A stretch of 64,000 bases of DNA from contig CM044871.1 in NCBI GenBank assembly GCA_024500155.1, forward strand, positions 77,608,402 to 77,672,401, written 5' to 3'. Both the position numbers and the translations under genes were made by a program. The notes under the pieces were generated by a model. It was not told where the DNA came from. It was given only the letters and a program-made list of their open reading frames with translations, and did not search any database. Of this stretch, positions 38,556 to 53,724 are shown piece by piece; position 1 is the stretch's first letter; every line of letters starts with the position of its first letter. The stretch comes from Chenopodium formosanum (Eukaryota; Streptophyta; Magnoliopsida; Caryophyllales; Amaranthaceae).

Positions 38556-40078
38556 GTATTGTTTTAACTTTATGAATGCTTGATTTTATTCATCATGAAA
38601 CCACATATAAAAATACTTTTTTATATAAAAAATAATACTTGTAGCAAGATAGACCACATATAATCTAGACTTGAATCAAATTAGCAAGGCTAATTTGCTA
38701 CCTTTGCCTATAAACCTAGACATTGGAGTGGTAACATAGTTTGTTTGTATGTATGTCCTTGAATACTTCAGTATCTTCAACACAAAGCCTTTCAATGAAA
38801 CAAAATTTCCTAATCAGCAAAATCCTAGAATTTTTAAAATTAATATGTCAAAGGCCGCAAGTCTTAGTGTTTTAAAATTAAATATATTATCTAGTACTTC
38901 CACGGATGCTTTTTAGTTAGGAAATTTTAGTTATGCTTGTCAATGCACAAATTCAACCATTAATATCTATAATTACCGTTAAGCAAAAACTTGTAAAAAA
39001 AAACTTATAGTTTTGAGGGTATTGCTATGATGATTATAATAAGATCCCACATAACTTTATTTTATATTACGAATAAATCACTAAATACGATTATAGGAAA
39101 GTGTGTGAAAAAGGCTAAAGTCAAAACATGTTAACAAAAAAAATAAAGGTATTTTTAGGTAGTATAATTTATACCCCTTAATTTTGAGTTTTCAATTGAT
39201 TAGTCAAATAACTCTCTGAAATCATATCCATTGGTTATATAATATAATGTTTTGTTTTGTGTAACTCACCACACCTAGTTTAAACTGTGATTTGTTGTAA
39301 TTTTTTTTTTTAAAAAAGTAGCAAACTTTTTTAACATCTCACACATTCCAATGTTGTTGGTGATACAGCTGATACTAATAACTATACAAATATCGACACT
39401 AGACATCAATGGCATCTTCTTTACAGCAACTTGCTCCTTTAATCCTTCACTCTGTATACGAAGGCATTGTCAACTTTTCATTTCCATACTAGTCCAATGC
39501 ATTTGGCTATACAAGATACATGCCCACTACTCAAATCTCTATCCTTAAATTGCATTGACTTCCATGTCATGATTAATTCAACTGTTGTAGATACCTTTCG
39601 CATACAGTACGCAACGAATATAATATCTTACATACACTCGAATATATAATAGATATACTGATGCTTTAACAACGATTCAAAAAGATTAGGTTGGTTTTAT
39701 CAAGACTTTGGCTTCTTGTATTGAATAGGAATATACATGTGAGATTAGACATAAAAACAATAGCAAGGATAATGATAAAGTATAAAACATATTCCTGGGC
39801 CTCAACCATCAGCTTATAAAAAACATGGTTCCACGACCTCAACCATCAGTTTTAGCTTTTGGTTGAGGCACATGAATATGTTTTATACTCTATCAGGTAA
39901 TATGTTAACGTGAAATAGAAAATACTTCGTATAAGATTAAATTGCCAAAGAACTCAATGTCATCTAACTTAGTTGAGAAATACGTCGAGAATGGTACTCC
40001 AACCCTAAGATCAAAACTTGTCTAATTCAGTACTCCTTTATAAGTCATCCCATACATTGGAAAAGTTGCTTCAAATCA
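38556..40078. other. Intergenic sequence between MITE and gene 3' end
   Basis: No gene was found. It contains an inverted-repeat element at about 39775-39894, listed separately. The remainder is AT-rich and unrecognised. Confidence 0.4.
39775..39894. mobile_element. Short inverted-repeat MITE
   Basis: AAAGTATAAAACATATTCCT...CTCAACCATC at the left pairs with GGTTGAGGCACATGAATATG, TTTTATACTCTAT at the right, giving arms of about 35 bp around a 50-bp loop that itself repeats CCTCAACCATCAG. The superfamily is not clear; no obvious target duplication. Confidence 0.55.
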
Positions 40079-40080
40079 TA

Positions 40081-40171
40081 CTACCTCCTGTTCTTATTAC
40101 TCCCAACAAAGGGTTATTATTAATAAGACATAAAATATTCTTTTGTTGCGAATATTAAGAATCGGAGGTAG
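40081..40171. mobile_element. Stowaway MITE
   Basis: CTACCTCCTGTTCTTATTA and TAAGAATCGGAGGTAG are terminal inverted repeats flanked by TA (40079-40080, 40172-40173). Length is 91 bp. Confidence 0.8.
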
Positions 40172-40199
40172 TATTTAAAGTCATCCATTAATAAAGCTG

Positions 40200-41014
40200 C
40201 CTGGAAGAGTTGCATCTACCTGGTCCTTAAGAAGCATTGGTTATCATAAGAAGAAACTTATCATAACCAATCGACAACGGAATGCAACAAAGTAATGAAA
40301 AGTACATAAATAAAATTCCAAGATAGTGTGAAATTACAATATATTCACAGTAAGCTTCATCAATGAGATAATTTAAGCAGAAATGGTTACATTGAAGGGA
40401 ATTCAATTGCTTAGTTACAGATTTCCAGAGATTATTTGGCTGCAAAAAACTACTTTATAAATTCCTTTCAGACAACATAAAACCACCCAGGATCATATTC
40501 CACCAAACGAATACTCGTACATGTTATTACCTGGCAGTAACACGAAGAATATACAATAACTAAATATAAGGGGGAAAAAAAAAGAAGAGCTAAATTGCTA
40601 AAGATGATCAATAGCGTCAGATCAATGATGATAAACAAGTTGATTTGGGACCAGCAGCTACAAGTTGATCGTGTGTTGGAATTTTTAACCATTTCAGCAG
40701 TGGATGTCAATTTCATACATACAACAATCTTTCCTCGAAACTGGGTATAAATACTTACAGTTTTCAAGGGCATTCGCCTTTTCTGCCATTTCCAAAGAAT
40801 AAATACGATGCACTGTATTTCTCATGGAATAGGTTGTGTTGTGACCACATTTTGTACCAAATTGTTGGAAGATGCCAAACCTGTCAGGATCTCAATCATA
40901 CTGAGCTCTCTGCAATTATATCTCAACAATTTCATAGGACCTTTTTCTATTAACTATTGGTTAGCCACAAATAGTGTTGCTGCAAAACTTTGTTCCTGCC
41001 AAAAATGTCTTGTG
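40200..41014 (-). other. Probable 3' UTR region of the malectin-like/LRR gene
   Basis: The sequence following the stop codon at 41015-41017 is less AT-rich than the intergenic DNA and has no element signatures, fitting a 3' UTR. A GTAAGT at about 40755 on the minus strand could allow a 3' UTR intron. No polyadenylation site can be fixed from sequence alone. Confidence 0.3.
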
Positions 41015-41121
41015 TTATTGAGGTTTTGATGGCGGTATTAAACCTTTGGCATGCTGGCTTTCCATTTCGAGGACCATCAAGGACTTCTGTCTATGATATC
41101 GGTTTCTCTTTGCTGCCATTG
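41015..41121 (-). CDS. Exon 9: cytoplasmic tail and stop codon
   Basis: Encodes MAAKRNRYHRQKSLMVLEME followed by SQHAKGLIPPSKPQ and TAA at 41015-41017. The acceptor TTTACAG is at 41122-41128. The basic, Ser-containing tail is a conserved feature of this family. Confidence 0.9.
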
Positions 41122-42628
41122 CTGTAAATTGACACACAGGATGGGAAATAATTAGCCAACTGCCCAAGTGCCCAACAGACATGATAAAACCACATAAGAG
41201 CACTGCTTAGCTTTAGAATACTATTCTAGTTAAAAGTATAATCTTGAGAAACATGAATACTCCGCTATCCGTTCTGCTAAGGCATTTTCACAAGAGGCAC
41301 TGTGTAAATTAATAAAAGCTCCAGAAGACTGATAAAATCATCTCACCATCCTCACAACTTTACTATAACAGCTGTTAAAGTTTGATTCTATACTGCATTT
41401 ATTCACAGAGCTATCAACATCAGACTTATGTTGTAACGCTCACTAAATCATTGTCCACATTGCAACATAATTTAACATCAAACTTTGGTTCTGAATTTCC
41501 TATAGTTCTTCTAGGATTTTCTTGTTTACATTATATGAGTATCTTTTTCCAACAAAGATGGATTCATTATGCTCGGAGCTCCTTGAACATACAAATTGTG
41601 AATGGCAACCCCACCAGAACTCGAAATGTGTGTGTGTGTGTGTGTGTGTAATGTTCGTTGATCATAGACTATTCCATACAGAGTAGACAATCAAGTACCT
41701 TTTCAAAATCAATATAGAAGCAAAATGTGAACAAATCAAACTAACAAAGCAAGTCACAGGAGAAGGCTTTATGGTAAATTTAATTGTTCATTATTTATGT
41801 GATATTTGACCAACAGTACGAAAGATAGCAAAATCACACGGAGAAATGTTAACTGAATTCTAGCTGAATGATGATTCAAAGTAGTTCCTAATGTATAGGA
41901 TCACATGTTTAATTAGTCGATTTATTTAATGTAGAGGCAGATTTTTAGGGATATGAATACTTAATTTTCCTACTAATAACTAGTAGGGAGTTAGGCATGA
42001 TCATCATATCATAAAATGTTTAGTCTTTGCTCTATATCATAAGATGTTTGTTAGCTCTATTTTTGTTTTTTGAGTGGAATGAACTATAACCAACTTATTG
42101 TTCTATACCCTTCACCTTTTACTATGTATTTTAACTCCAACAGCTCACTTGTTCAGAGTTTAGCATACAGCATGTACTCATGTAGCCAATAAGCCCAATA
42201 TCTAGCTATTCTTCTCATTAAGAGAAAATTGTTCTTCCTTCAATAATCCTTCCTAGGTTACATATATGTATGGTTACACATTCTTTTAACAGAGTTCCCC
42301 TACCTGACATGCAACTCAATATTAGATCATACAGGTCAGTTGAATCACATTCAGATTGGATCCTCTAGATTGATAATTCAGGTTAAATAGGGTTTACATT
42401 TTATCAATATGGGTGTGTTATGGTTTGGATACATTTGAGTTTGGGTATACTATAATGGATAATAAAGGGTATGGCCATCTCAATGTCAGAAAGGGTATGG
42501 TTTGGATACATTTGAGTCAGGTCAATAAATGGGCCATCAAGTTTGACAGAGTTATATCTATGCACTTCTTTAAGTTGGTTGGTGTTGTTAAAAAGTTGTT
42601 CATACCTATAATTTCATACTTTGTATGA

Positions 42629-42674
<46 letters not shown>

Positions 42675-45600
42675 TTTTTTTTATATATATATATCAGCTG
42701 AACATAATATTATATGTTCAATTATTAATACTGATCAGTGATGTTTAATATTTGGTAACAATAGAATTCAGTAACTTCTTCGTATATTACAAATATATAA
42801 CTCTGTATATTGGTGAATCACTAGAAGTGAGACTAATTTATTTTAACATGCCACTTAGTTGCAATATTTTTAGCCAAATTGATTTGAGGGGTTTCCAACA
42901 AAACATGCATAAATTAAGAACGAGAATGTTATGATTTATGAACAAATTAAGAATAATGACAACAATATATAGAGCTAGATTTGATTCTATTCAGGTTTGG
43001 GTCATCTCTATTTGGTTCAAAATCACCAATGGTTAAAATTGGTTAGGGTCGGTTTAGCCGTTTTGCCCGTTTAGGCCACTTCAAATGTATTAAGGATTGC
43101 TGAAAAAAAGAACTAAGAGAATTTATGGAGAACTATTTCAATGAATTTTGTTTTATTTCCTTTTTCAATAAGGTGGGGTTCCTTGAATGCAGGTTTATCA
43201 TTTACTTTCACACAACCTTTATCCTTATAACAGTATCCTTTTATTCCAGGAGGGGATAAAATTGAGTCCCTTGAATGTCATTTGCCTTGTGAAAATCTAC
43301 TGAATCTAATCAAAACATTCCTAAAATTACCCCTACCCACCCACATGGTCAGTCAGCCACACCCCACACCCCCCATACACACATCTACTAAATATTATGA
43401 TAACTGGTAGAAAAAGGAAAAAGATGTAGCCAGCCTGTAAGTATGGGATACATAAGATATGTTCTTTCAGCCAAATATGGGAACTACAATACCAACTCAA
43501 CAACTATTTCAAAGCAAAATATTCAAGGCATGGATTTTCATACACTCTCAGCAAACAGAAATAAAAATAAATAAATAAATAAATAAATAAAAACAAGATA
43601 CGAAGATCAGAATAAATACAAGATGAAATTAAAGTCAACTTACACATTAATTCATGTGGTAAACCAAAGTCATAATCATTCCTCTTTCTCCTTATACAGA
43701 TGTATGCCACCAGCAGAAGCACCATGACGACAACCATGCAAGATAATCCTATTCCAATTTTACCACCACGGGACAATCGACCATTGCTCCAAAAAAGAGG
43801 ACATTCTGGCAAAGAAGGCATACCACATAGACCCTTGTTCGCAGAGAGACTGAAACAGTTCAATGTTAGCATAGAAGCAGACAGAAGACGGCACTAATTT
43901 CAGATGTTTATACAGCATGTTTCATTGGCAAATTCGAGTTAGCATATGGAAAAAGAGATCCAATGAGCCACAAGCAAAAAAAATTGCAATTTCAATTCGT
44001 ACCATTACTTTATTCCAACAAATCCTTGCACCATAACATTATCCCCAGCACAGAATGGGAGAGACAGAGGAAAAAAAAAAAAGTGACACACTCCAACAAG
44101 CATAATTGCAGAAAGAATGACAAATTGACAATATGCATGCCAAGATGGTAAGCAGGACAAGCCCAATAAACATTTCGCTATATTGCTCGCAACAAGAAGA
44201 GTACATGTTGTGAAGGACAGCATGGTCAGCATATATTATATTTAAAGATCTTCAGACCAAGCAATTCATGTTGGTTTCTTACAGTTGAACTAGCTCATTA
44301 CATGCAATCCTTAAATCATTTATATGTCTGCAGCTAATGGAAATGGAGATAGAATAGCGACATATTATAGCATGAAAACATAACCAGACATACTCGATAG
44401 CTCCACCATGTACACCAACGGAGTAAATTTCCTCTGGCACTCGTCCTTCCAATTTATTATCATTCAACAGCCTGGCACATGTAAGAAATGTAAGATAAAG
44501 ATACATAAACTGAATGTAAGGTAGTGCATTTACATGAGAAATGAATTTTAAAAACTACCACGGGAAGTTAAGTTCTGTGAAATTTCCCATCCACTCTTAC
44601 AGTATAGAGCATGGTCTAGTTCAATTTCTATTAAAAGTTCATTACTCTATCCCACACATAGTTAGGCTTCAAAAGGAGTCACCAAAACCATTAATAAACC
44701 AATAAAATGCCTTTTGGACATCAGGTTTACAAACTTAAGCAAAGCATTAGCACGTTTCATCAAGTCAATATGCCTCCACCTGGGCAGTTTCTAAAATTTA
44801 ATTCAGTCCAACCAGCAAATTTAGGGTCTTAATCATATAATGTCTTGTGTAGTGTCAATACATCCTTTGGTCTATAATAAAAGCTCCATAGGTGCACACA
44901 CAAATATGACAAGGCATAGAGTTGGTCAATGATTGATGTAAAAGTAGGAAAGGGTAAAGCAGAAACTGGAAAAAAGTAGTGCCAAAGAATAAGTAAATAA
45001 GGGATATTCATCTATCCATCCGAACTTACTAAATAAAGGTTTCTAAGCATCAATACCCAACTTCCATTAATCGAAAATGTAGCAATAATTTTTAAATGAA
45101 GTATATGATATGGAATTGTCACGCCAGAACCAGAAAACTGTCACAAATACTTGAATAGAGCATGGAAAGTGTTCTTCAAACCACTGAAATTCCGAATTCG
45201 TATCAAACTCGAGACAGATCTCTCATATTCACTTTATTTGTTGCACAATGTGTTGCTGAGCATGATTGCTTGGACATAACTATTTTTTGGAACGTAACCG
45301 GTCCGGCAGTCCAGAACCTTTTACATATCAACCAACCCGGGTTTAGACACTTTGAGAGGGGGGGAAGGGTAAGGGGATCCCCGCTCTCAAAGAGCTCCTA
45401 GTATGGATTGAACCCCCCAACCTCTTGGAAGGTCCTTTTCTTACAAATGTAGCAATCCTGCATTTTATGAATATTCCATCTCATAATGAGAAATTATATC
45501 TGGATACTCAACCCCTCAATAGTCAATATACATGATGAGAAATGCAAGAGCATACTCCTACAAATTATCGTCGGATAATATGAGCATGTGCATTGGTAAT

Positions 45601-46436
45601 CTTCAAGTAGCTCTTGGAGGAGAGATAAGCTTAAGAGCAAACTCTACTCTGACAATGAGGCTCTTCAGTTGCTCTCTGGAGTCACTTAATTTTTTTTTAA
45701 GAACTAGCCATTGTAGGGTTTTTTGGCCCACATAATGTGTATTGAGTGACCATAATTCTCCGAGGAAGAATAAATATAAGGTTGAGACAAATGAAAATGT
45801 CTCACAACATTAAATAATATAACAAATGTACTAGGAAGAGGGAGAAAGTAAGATAGATATAGAGAGTGAAAAAAGGCTGGGGTGGGGCCCACCTGAAAAG
45901 TCAGAATGGTTTCGCGTGACAAAAAAGTATTGGGACCACAATTACTAAAAGCATATTTTTTACCACTGATGATTTTTGTAAATACCATTGAAATTGTATT
46001 GTGTACCACTGAGAGTATATTTTGTACCAATGAAGCTCCAATGGAATTAATTGATAGCTTAATGGGACATTTGAACCTTTTTTAAATACTATTGAAATTA
46101 TATCTTGTACCAGTGAGAGTGTATTTTGAACCACTGAATCTATAATGACAAAATTTAAATCCTGCGTAAAATGACCAACCTACCCCTGAGTTCTCTCTCA
46201 ACCCTCCATTTAGAATACCTCTAATTCTCCAAACTTTTATTGGCCCCCAGCCACAGAGGCACACAAGGGTAGATTATCATAGAGAGAAACCCACCATTGT
46301 AGGTGTTTTTTTTGGGAGGTTTCTTATAGGGAGTGGAAGCGAGAGGGAAGGAGAACCATTGAAAGAGCAATGTACCGTTAAATATGATATTAGGGTGAAT
46401 CTAGCCTTATGCTTGATTACTTGTCTAGTGTGAGCC

Positions 46437-46468
<32 letters not shown>

Positions 46469-49400
46469 AAAAAAAAAAAAAAAGTATGTGAACTACCAAA
46501 CGTGTCGCACATCTCTAACAAGTAAGGTGTTCACAGCGTAGACACGTTGGAAAAAAAATCACATCACCAAATTTGGTTGTGTCAATCTAGATTGGTGTCC
46601 ACAATTCGGATTAAAACTGAAATCCAATCCAAACCAAATTGTCAATTCAACTCGAGTCCGAACTTATAATCAGACGATTCGGATTGGATCGGATTGACTC
46701 TGGGTTTGAATAAATCCGAAAACCGAATTGTAAAATTAAGTTTGTATGAATATGGATTTTTTTTGTTTTATAATTGGCCTTTTGAAGTTTAGCCCAAATA
46801 CTTACTATGGCATAAAATAAATTTGGGAGACTTTGTATTAATTAACTAATGACTTGATGTTAAACTATTTATTTTAATCATGATATCAAAGACTTGTACT
46901 AATATTAAGGCTTTGTGGATAGGCGCTAAAAGTTAACGTATTTTGATTTGGATTTTCGGAGCGAATCAATCGAATCGGATCGGATTGGGAGAGAAATTCG
47001 GATTAGATTGAATAAGAAACCGAATTATATTTCGGATTGGATCGGATTTGGCCTAAATCCAAATCGAAAACCGAACGAACATCCCTAGCCATAATATTCC
47101 TACCAATCAAATCATGGATTTTAGAAGAGTGATTTCAAAACTAAGGGTTCGACGAGAGTAGGAGAGAGGCAAAGATATCTAACTTTGTACTCCATCCGTC
47201 CCAAATTACTTGCAACATTTTGACTTTTTACTCTATTCACACCTCACTTTGACCATCCTTTTTTTTTTTTTTTGTGTTTTGCTACTCAATAAAAGCAAAT
47301 GTTAGTACATGATATTGATGGATCTATTTTAATGTATATTTTCCAACTTCAAACCTTTTGAAATTTTACTAATATGTAATTATATATGTTGATGGTCAAA
47401 GTTGTATTGACAAGCCTGTATAGTTAAAATGTTGCAAGTGATATGGGATAAAGGGAGTATGCAGTTTTAGGGTGAGGATGGAGGACAAGTAAACAATTTT
47501 CTTACCTAACTTTGAAACTGTGAATACAGCCAAAAATCACTATTGAGGAAAATTGTTTAGTTTCCTTTCTGCTATCATTTCGACTTACTAAGTTATTGTT
47601 CATTTTTTAGAGCTGGGAGAAAGGTCTGGCAGTGTCAGCTTGTATGGTCCATACATATATTAGTTGATACTCCTTAACCTCAACATAACCACATTAATTA
47701 TCGAGTCAAACAAGGCTTGGTTTGCTAATAGATTGCTTCCTTTTGTATACTTCCACCATTCCATGGCTTGTTTAGTCAAGAGATTATACAGATGTGAAGA
47801 AGAGATTGTAGAAATACAAATGCTTTGCAAACTCTAACCTGTTTCCTCTTGAAACATAATGACGAGGAAAAAAGGATTCTTGTTAACGGTTAAATACAAG
47901 TCTGGCCACACCCGCAAACCAAGAGAAAGAGTCCACTTTTATATAACCAAGGAGGTTCCATCTCAAAACCATATGGCAATAGGAGGAGTAGCCCCTTAGC
48001 CTTATAAAGTGTTTGACTCTATCTTCTTTTCTTAATGTGGGACACTTACATGTTTTATTTGGTAGGATATACTTCAACACTCCCCCTCACATGTAAGGTT
48101 CCTTTTTAACTCAAGGATCACTTGATCCAATTCAAGGTCCTGAATACTTAATGCCATTAAAAGTCCCAAACCTTGGGCGTGGCTATATGATCAAGCCATT
48201 AGAGATCCCATATCATGGGCATGGCTCTAATACCATGTTAAATACAAGTCTGGGCCGCACCCGCAAACCAAAAGAGATAGTCCACTTTTATACAACCAAG
48301 GAGGTTCCATCCCAAAACCATATGACAATAAAAGTAGCCCCTTGACCTTATAAAGTGTTTAACTCTCTCTTCTTTTCTCAAAGTGGGACACTTACATGTG
48401 TTATTTGGTAGGATATACTTCAATAGACACGCTTCCTTTAACATCTTAATACCCTTAAGGTTATTTTACAAAAATAAATAAATAATTTATAAGCTTATGT
48501 TTATGAGTAGTTTCCACAGTGTGAGCAGTGGCAGCAGCATTGCATATGTACTGTAGAGTGATGGCAGCAATGACCCCAGGTGGGTTCCTGCGTAGTGTAG
48601 CCAGAGATGGCAGGTGAGATGGAAGGGGTGGTTGCAGAAACTACCCAAAGAAAAGCAATAGAAGGCTATCATGGATAAAGCGGAACCATTGATCATTGAT
48701 ATGATGGTTGAGATTTGGCAAAATCTACTACATAGATCTTTAAAGAGCTCTACCGTAACCCAAGCCCCCCTTTTCTCGTAATTTTCCCAGCATCAATCAA
48801 TTTTACAACGTGGTTCTCTTAAAAAATAGTTGTTCACTTTTTCCTACCACCCAAACTCTACCATAATAAATAAAAAATATTTAACATTCTGACATTAAAG
48901 CTACAGAAGACGAGCGCCTGAATATAACTTGTGGTAACAGTGAGGTCAGTGACAGCAACAAGACCAGGTATGCGACCATAACTAACATGGGATCAATATG
49001 AGCTCTATGCAATTCTAAAAGCCAAACCAAATAGTACTTTGTTTAAGAGCAAGGGATGTCTCTCATGATCTTGAGGTCATGTGATCAAAACCCCGATAGG
49101 GGCTCTTCAGGGTGGAACTCCTCTTATTCTTTCTCCCTACCCCCAAGGGGACCGGTGAGGGGTCATTCATCCTACCTACCCAAAAATTGAAAATCTCTAT
49201 GCACATAAATGCAATTAAATCATGTTCCATATCAAGGATAAATCCGAATATTTTATCAGGGTGGTCTTTAGAGAGACATTGACTAGAACTCTAGAATTAC
49301 AATGTTTCATCAAGCGCTGTGACAAACAACTTATGTCTAAGAGAGTCACTGTCTTCACATCACGGTAATCTAAGACAATCATTTTAAATAATCAATAACA

Positions 49401-52400
49401 AATGCTTTACCATGATAAAGTCTGAATATATTGACCCGAACCCTGATTCAAACCAATCCCAAAATCTACATGGAATTACATAACATAATTTTTGTTGGAG
49501 TTTTGCTAATCCTTGTAATGCAAATGGGAGTGTTGTTAAGTGAGTGTGGTCACCTTGATGCCGATGTGTGCAAGGAGCTAGTGAGAAAGGGATGTAGCAC
49601 ACAAGACTAGTGAGCCACGCAAGGCCGAGCTAGAAAGGGAGCTAGAGCTCGGTGCTAATAAATGGCTTGCGGCAAGTCCGAGCTAGAGCTCTCATGCGAG
49701 AGAGCTATAGCTCGCTGCCAGAAAGCCTATGGCAAGGGCCGAGCGAGAGCTCTCATGCGAGAGAGCTATAGCTCGGTTGTGGGTTTGGGCTTTGCGTGGA
49801 AGGCTTGCCTTGTTTTGTTTCTTTTTCTTTCTTCTCCTATAAATACTACTCCTTAACTCTTATTTGATACACGTTAATTTCATTATTGAAATAACCTAAA
49901 CACAAAAACAAAAACAAAAACCTACCCTTTGAGAACTGAACAGTTCTTGACTAATTCCACGCTTTGGGTTCGGGTACACGAATAACGAAGGAGAGTTGCG
50001 TTAAACTTGGGGGCGTGCGTCATCGGAAAACCTGTACCGGTGGTGGCGTATTTCGCTTCTAAGGCAGTGGATTATGTTCCACGGCGCGACTGTGAGTTTG
50101 AGATCTTCGATGAAGTATTTTTTTCCCTTTCATCTTCTCTATTTTGTCATTGGAATCAACGGGTATTTTACCAAAAATTTAGAAGCGAAATAGTATTAAT
50201 TTATTATACTGTTGATTCCTGGATTATTCAATTATATAAATCGTTTGATCGGGATGGAAATTAAAATTTGGTTCGGGATCCTCGTATGAAATTCATCCGT
50301 ATTTCTCGAAGTTCAAGAACCCTAATTTTTGGGGAAATTTAATTTATCCGTCAGTGTGCAATATCTGTGTACATTGTTGGATGGATGAACTCGGTAAAGT
50401 GTGTTTGATCTTTGCTTAACTGCAGCCTTCTTTATTTAATTTATGGCTTCTAGTGGACATTATGTCAGCAAGGTTAAGGAAAGTTAATTCCTAATTTTTT
50501 CGTTTGTCAAATATGGTTTCAAATTGTATCATAGTATCTAAAGAATTAAGAGAAAAGAAAACCTGAAATTTCCATTGAAGATTGTCGGTGGAATTTTTAG
50601 TAAATTATATCATTAAGCAAGAATTTGCGTTGATGATGAATATACAATTAGAATATTATTACTGCGCCTACCTTGTCCTTTACCTTGGAAGTTTGGGTGG
50701 AGCGTAATTATGAATTGCTGACATTGGTTTTGGGCTCCAAGTTTGATGCCATGATGATGCAGTTAAGGTGGACATTTAAATTGTCTCTATTACTCCGGTA
50801 TGTGATATTAAGGCACTGCAATTAAATTGATCTTGGTGTTCAACTGGATGTAATACGGGAACTATAAATCGAAGACTCAAAAGAGTGCCGAATGGATATC
50901 TGAATTCAGGATTGTATTTCCATGAAAAAGATGGTTCTTGTTCTGGTGATGTGATATACAACTGTTAGCCCGATCAAGTGAATATGATCAGAGTGGAGAA
51001 CTATAAATAAGCTAAATCAGGTAAGTCCTTCTCAAATAATTATTTTCTAACTTTACATAATATGGTGTCTATTATTATGTGGCCCCTGATATGCTTAATT
51101 TTATGATTATGAGCTATTGCAACGCAATGTGGGGATGAGGTGAGTTAGATCTTGAGACTAACTAGTAAGTTAATTAGTTGTTTGTACTCTTGTTGATGAG
51201 TGGTATAGAGGAGGAAGGTCTCCGTAAGAGACGTTTATCTGTGGTTATTTGCTTGTTGGTTTGCTTCGGCTAATTTATGTTTTGTCCAATGGTAATTTAT
51301 TTATGTTCATGGACTTTAATGTGTTTAGTCCTAGTAGATTAGGGATGACATGTGTTCTATCTTACGATAGTGTTTTTATTGTTATTTTTCCTAATCATGG
51401 ACAATGTTTTGTTGAGCACAGAGTATGTGATAAGCTTGTAAGTGTCTCTTTTTAGATTAAAAAGGGATTTAGAATTATTGTTTCTTTTAATTCTTGTGAT
51501 CTTAATCAGCTTTGTTCACGAACTTGAAATGTATTTAATTTGCTAGAGGTGTAGCAATTATTTTTCTTGTTGATGGCCTAGATGAGACCGGGTTGATTTC
51601 CGTGCTTATTAGCAAAATAAAAGGGCTTGACATAACAAAGCTAGAATGGCCGTGCAAGTTTGAAGTGTAAGTGCCCCACATGAGGTAAGGATGAGAATTA
51701 ACATCCCATATGTCTTTAAAGTCTATTAATATTATGTGAATGTTAGTATTGTGGGGGTTACAGATATGTTTCAGTTGTTTATTTGTTTAGTAAGTATTTC
51801 ACCCAAGAATTTGGTTGATACTCCCTATTTTGTTACCCGAGTCATGATTATTTTCATGTGGTATATGTGATGTGGGGGTTTCCAATAATGAAGAATTGAC
51901 TTCTATATATGTTTCACATAAAGCATGAAGGCTTGTGGAACTGTGGGTGATATGTATGCTAAATATCTGCTACGTTTATCATGTACGAGCTTGATATGTT
52001 AAATCCTTGAAATGTCTCGGGTATATGTTTTCCTATGACATGACATATTAGTTTTGCTCGTTCATAGGATTTGTTCTTGCTTCATAAGCTTTATTCTGCT
52101 AGTAAGTTGATGAGCTCATCATCTAAGGTGTGTTGGATTAAAGCTTAAACTAGTTGTGTATCATCTTGGTTTTACTTTCTTGATCGAAAGTTGTATGTGG
52201 ATGGTTGGTTGTGTGGTATATATTCATATAGTGGTGGATGAAAACTTCTTGAACCATATGAATACACTTTGATTAACTAGTTGTTGAAAGAAGCATGTTA
52301 ATGCTAGTGTGCGTTCTTTCGAGTCTTATATGCTTGAGAATAGTATATCTCTCCTTGCTATTATAAATCCATCAGTTGTAAGTATCTTTCAAGGTGAGTT

Positions 52401-53676
52401 GAAAGGTGGTTGATTGGAAATGGGCTAAAGGTAAGATATTATGTTGTTAGGATTTATTCTGTAAGTTTGGTGCTGACCAACTCTTATGACTCACCTGGTT
52501 TGTTCTAAGCTTGTCTGGTTTGCAGTAAGGTTGCTTAAGCTTCCTAGCATGATTGATTGTGAATCAAGGGTGTGTATTTAAAACGCATGCACAGGTGACA
52601 ACTTAGAAGATAAGGTATTTTTGCTCATGATGTTATATCCTTTGTGATATGTATGGTGAGTAGGGGTTAGATTTGAGTACTCTAACTTATTATGTTAAGT
52701 TTTTCTTGGCATGTGAGTTGAACTTCTTGATGCATGTGTGATGTTACTATGGTTCGCATTGATAGAGTTCATTTGCTAGAATGATCATAAGTTGTTAACC
52801 TCACATGCATGTTGTTAATTGAGATAAAGATGTATATGTATCTCTAAGCCAAGAAACAAGTACAAGATAATGTGATAAGCAGAATAGTTCTAGGCAGTAT
52901 GCCAATGAACTAATAAAGGTATGCATCAATCTCATTATTGTGATGTAGAGAAAGTGGTTTGGTAAATTATATTTATCATTTCTAAGCCAGAGTTATTTTT
53001 ATGATTTGGCCTTGATGTTTGATTCAAATGTGCTAATGTTTTGCAATCTAAATGATGAACAAACTATTCTTGACGTGTAGTGGTTTTGTTATGAACTATA
53101 TTGTTCATTCTGTTTGTCAAGAGAGAATTACTCAATTATTGTTTGAGTTTCAGATAGTAAAGGGATGAAGGTTAAAGTGAGAAAGTTTCTCAAAGTACTT
53201 ATCCAGTAAATTCTAAGAGACAATGATTGAATGAACAACGATGATTAGTTGAACCTCTTCCGTGTATGGTTTTTACATGATGAAGGGTGGTGCTATGTTT
53301 CGAGTGAGCTGCAAAACAAATTGTTGTACACTATCCATTATGAAGCAAATGTTCATAAGATTGGATGACGTGTGTTAAGAAGATGATTGTTGCAAAAATT
53401 AATCTCTGGAAGTCTGTCCATTGTGGGGGTAAGTTGATCCTCATGTTCTCTACATTTTTTTTTTCACAAGTGTCTATGTATGTTGTCAAGAACTACAGAT
53501 GTAGTGACAAAGTTCGACAGATCTTGTGGAGGTGAGGTGATACTCATGTCAGAGTACGTGAAAGCAAAGAAGAATCAAGCAGGTCCTTATACAAGGATGA
53601 AGCACAGGTAAGTGCTTGATTGTCTAAGAGAATATATTTAAGATCATGTGGGTATTTTAAATTATTCTAGTGACGA

Positions 53677-53724
<48 letters not shown>

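Larger units (their letters stand above)
44472..49487 (-). other. Intron 6, left part (repeat-rich)
   Basis: Upstream of the LTR element this part carries SINE-like patches (about 45330-45450 with GGTTCAATCC on the minus strand, and about 49030-49200), a duplicated segment at 45709-46320, a C/A homopolymer block, a GGATTGGATC-rich repeat, a Stowaway MITE and a TRIM. No exon-like coding segment was found. Confidence 0.55.

Noticed and set aside
49662..49856. 64-codon frame repeated almost identically at 55686-55880
   Set aside because: The identity comes from the two LTRs; the frame runs through the palindrome units and the TATA region and is not expected to be translated.
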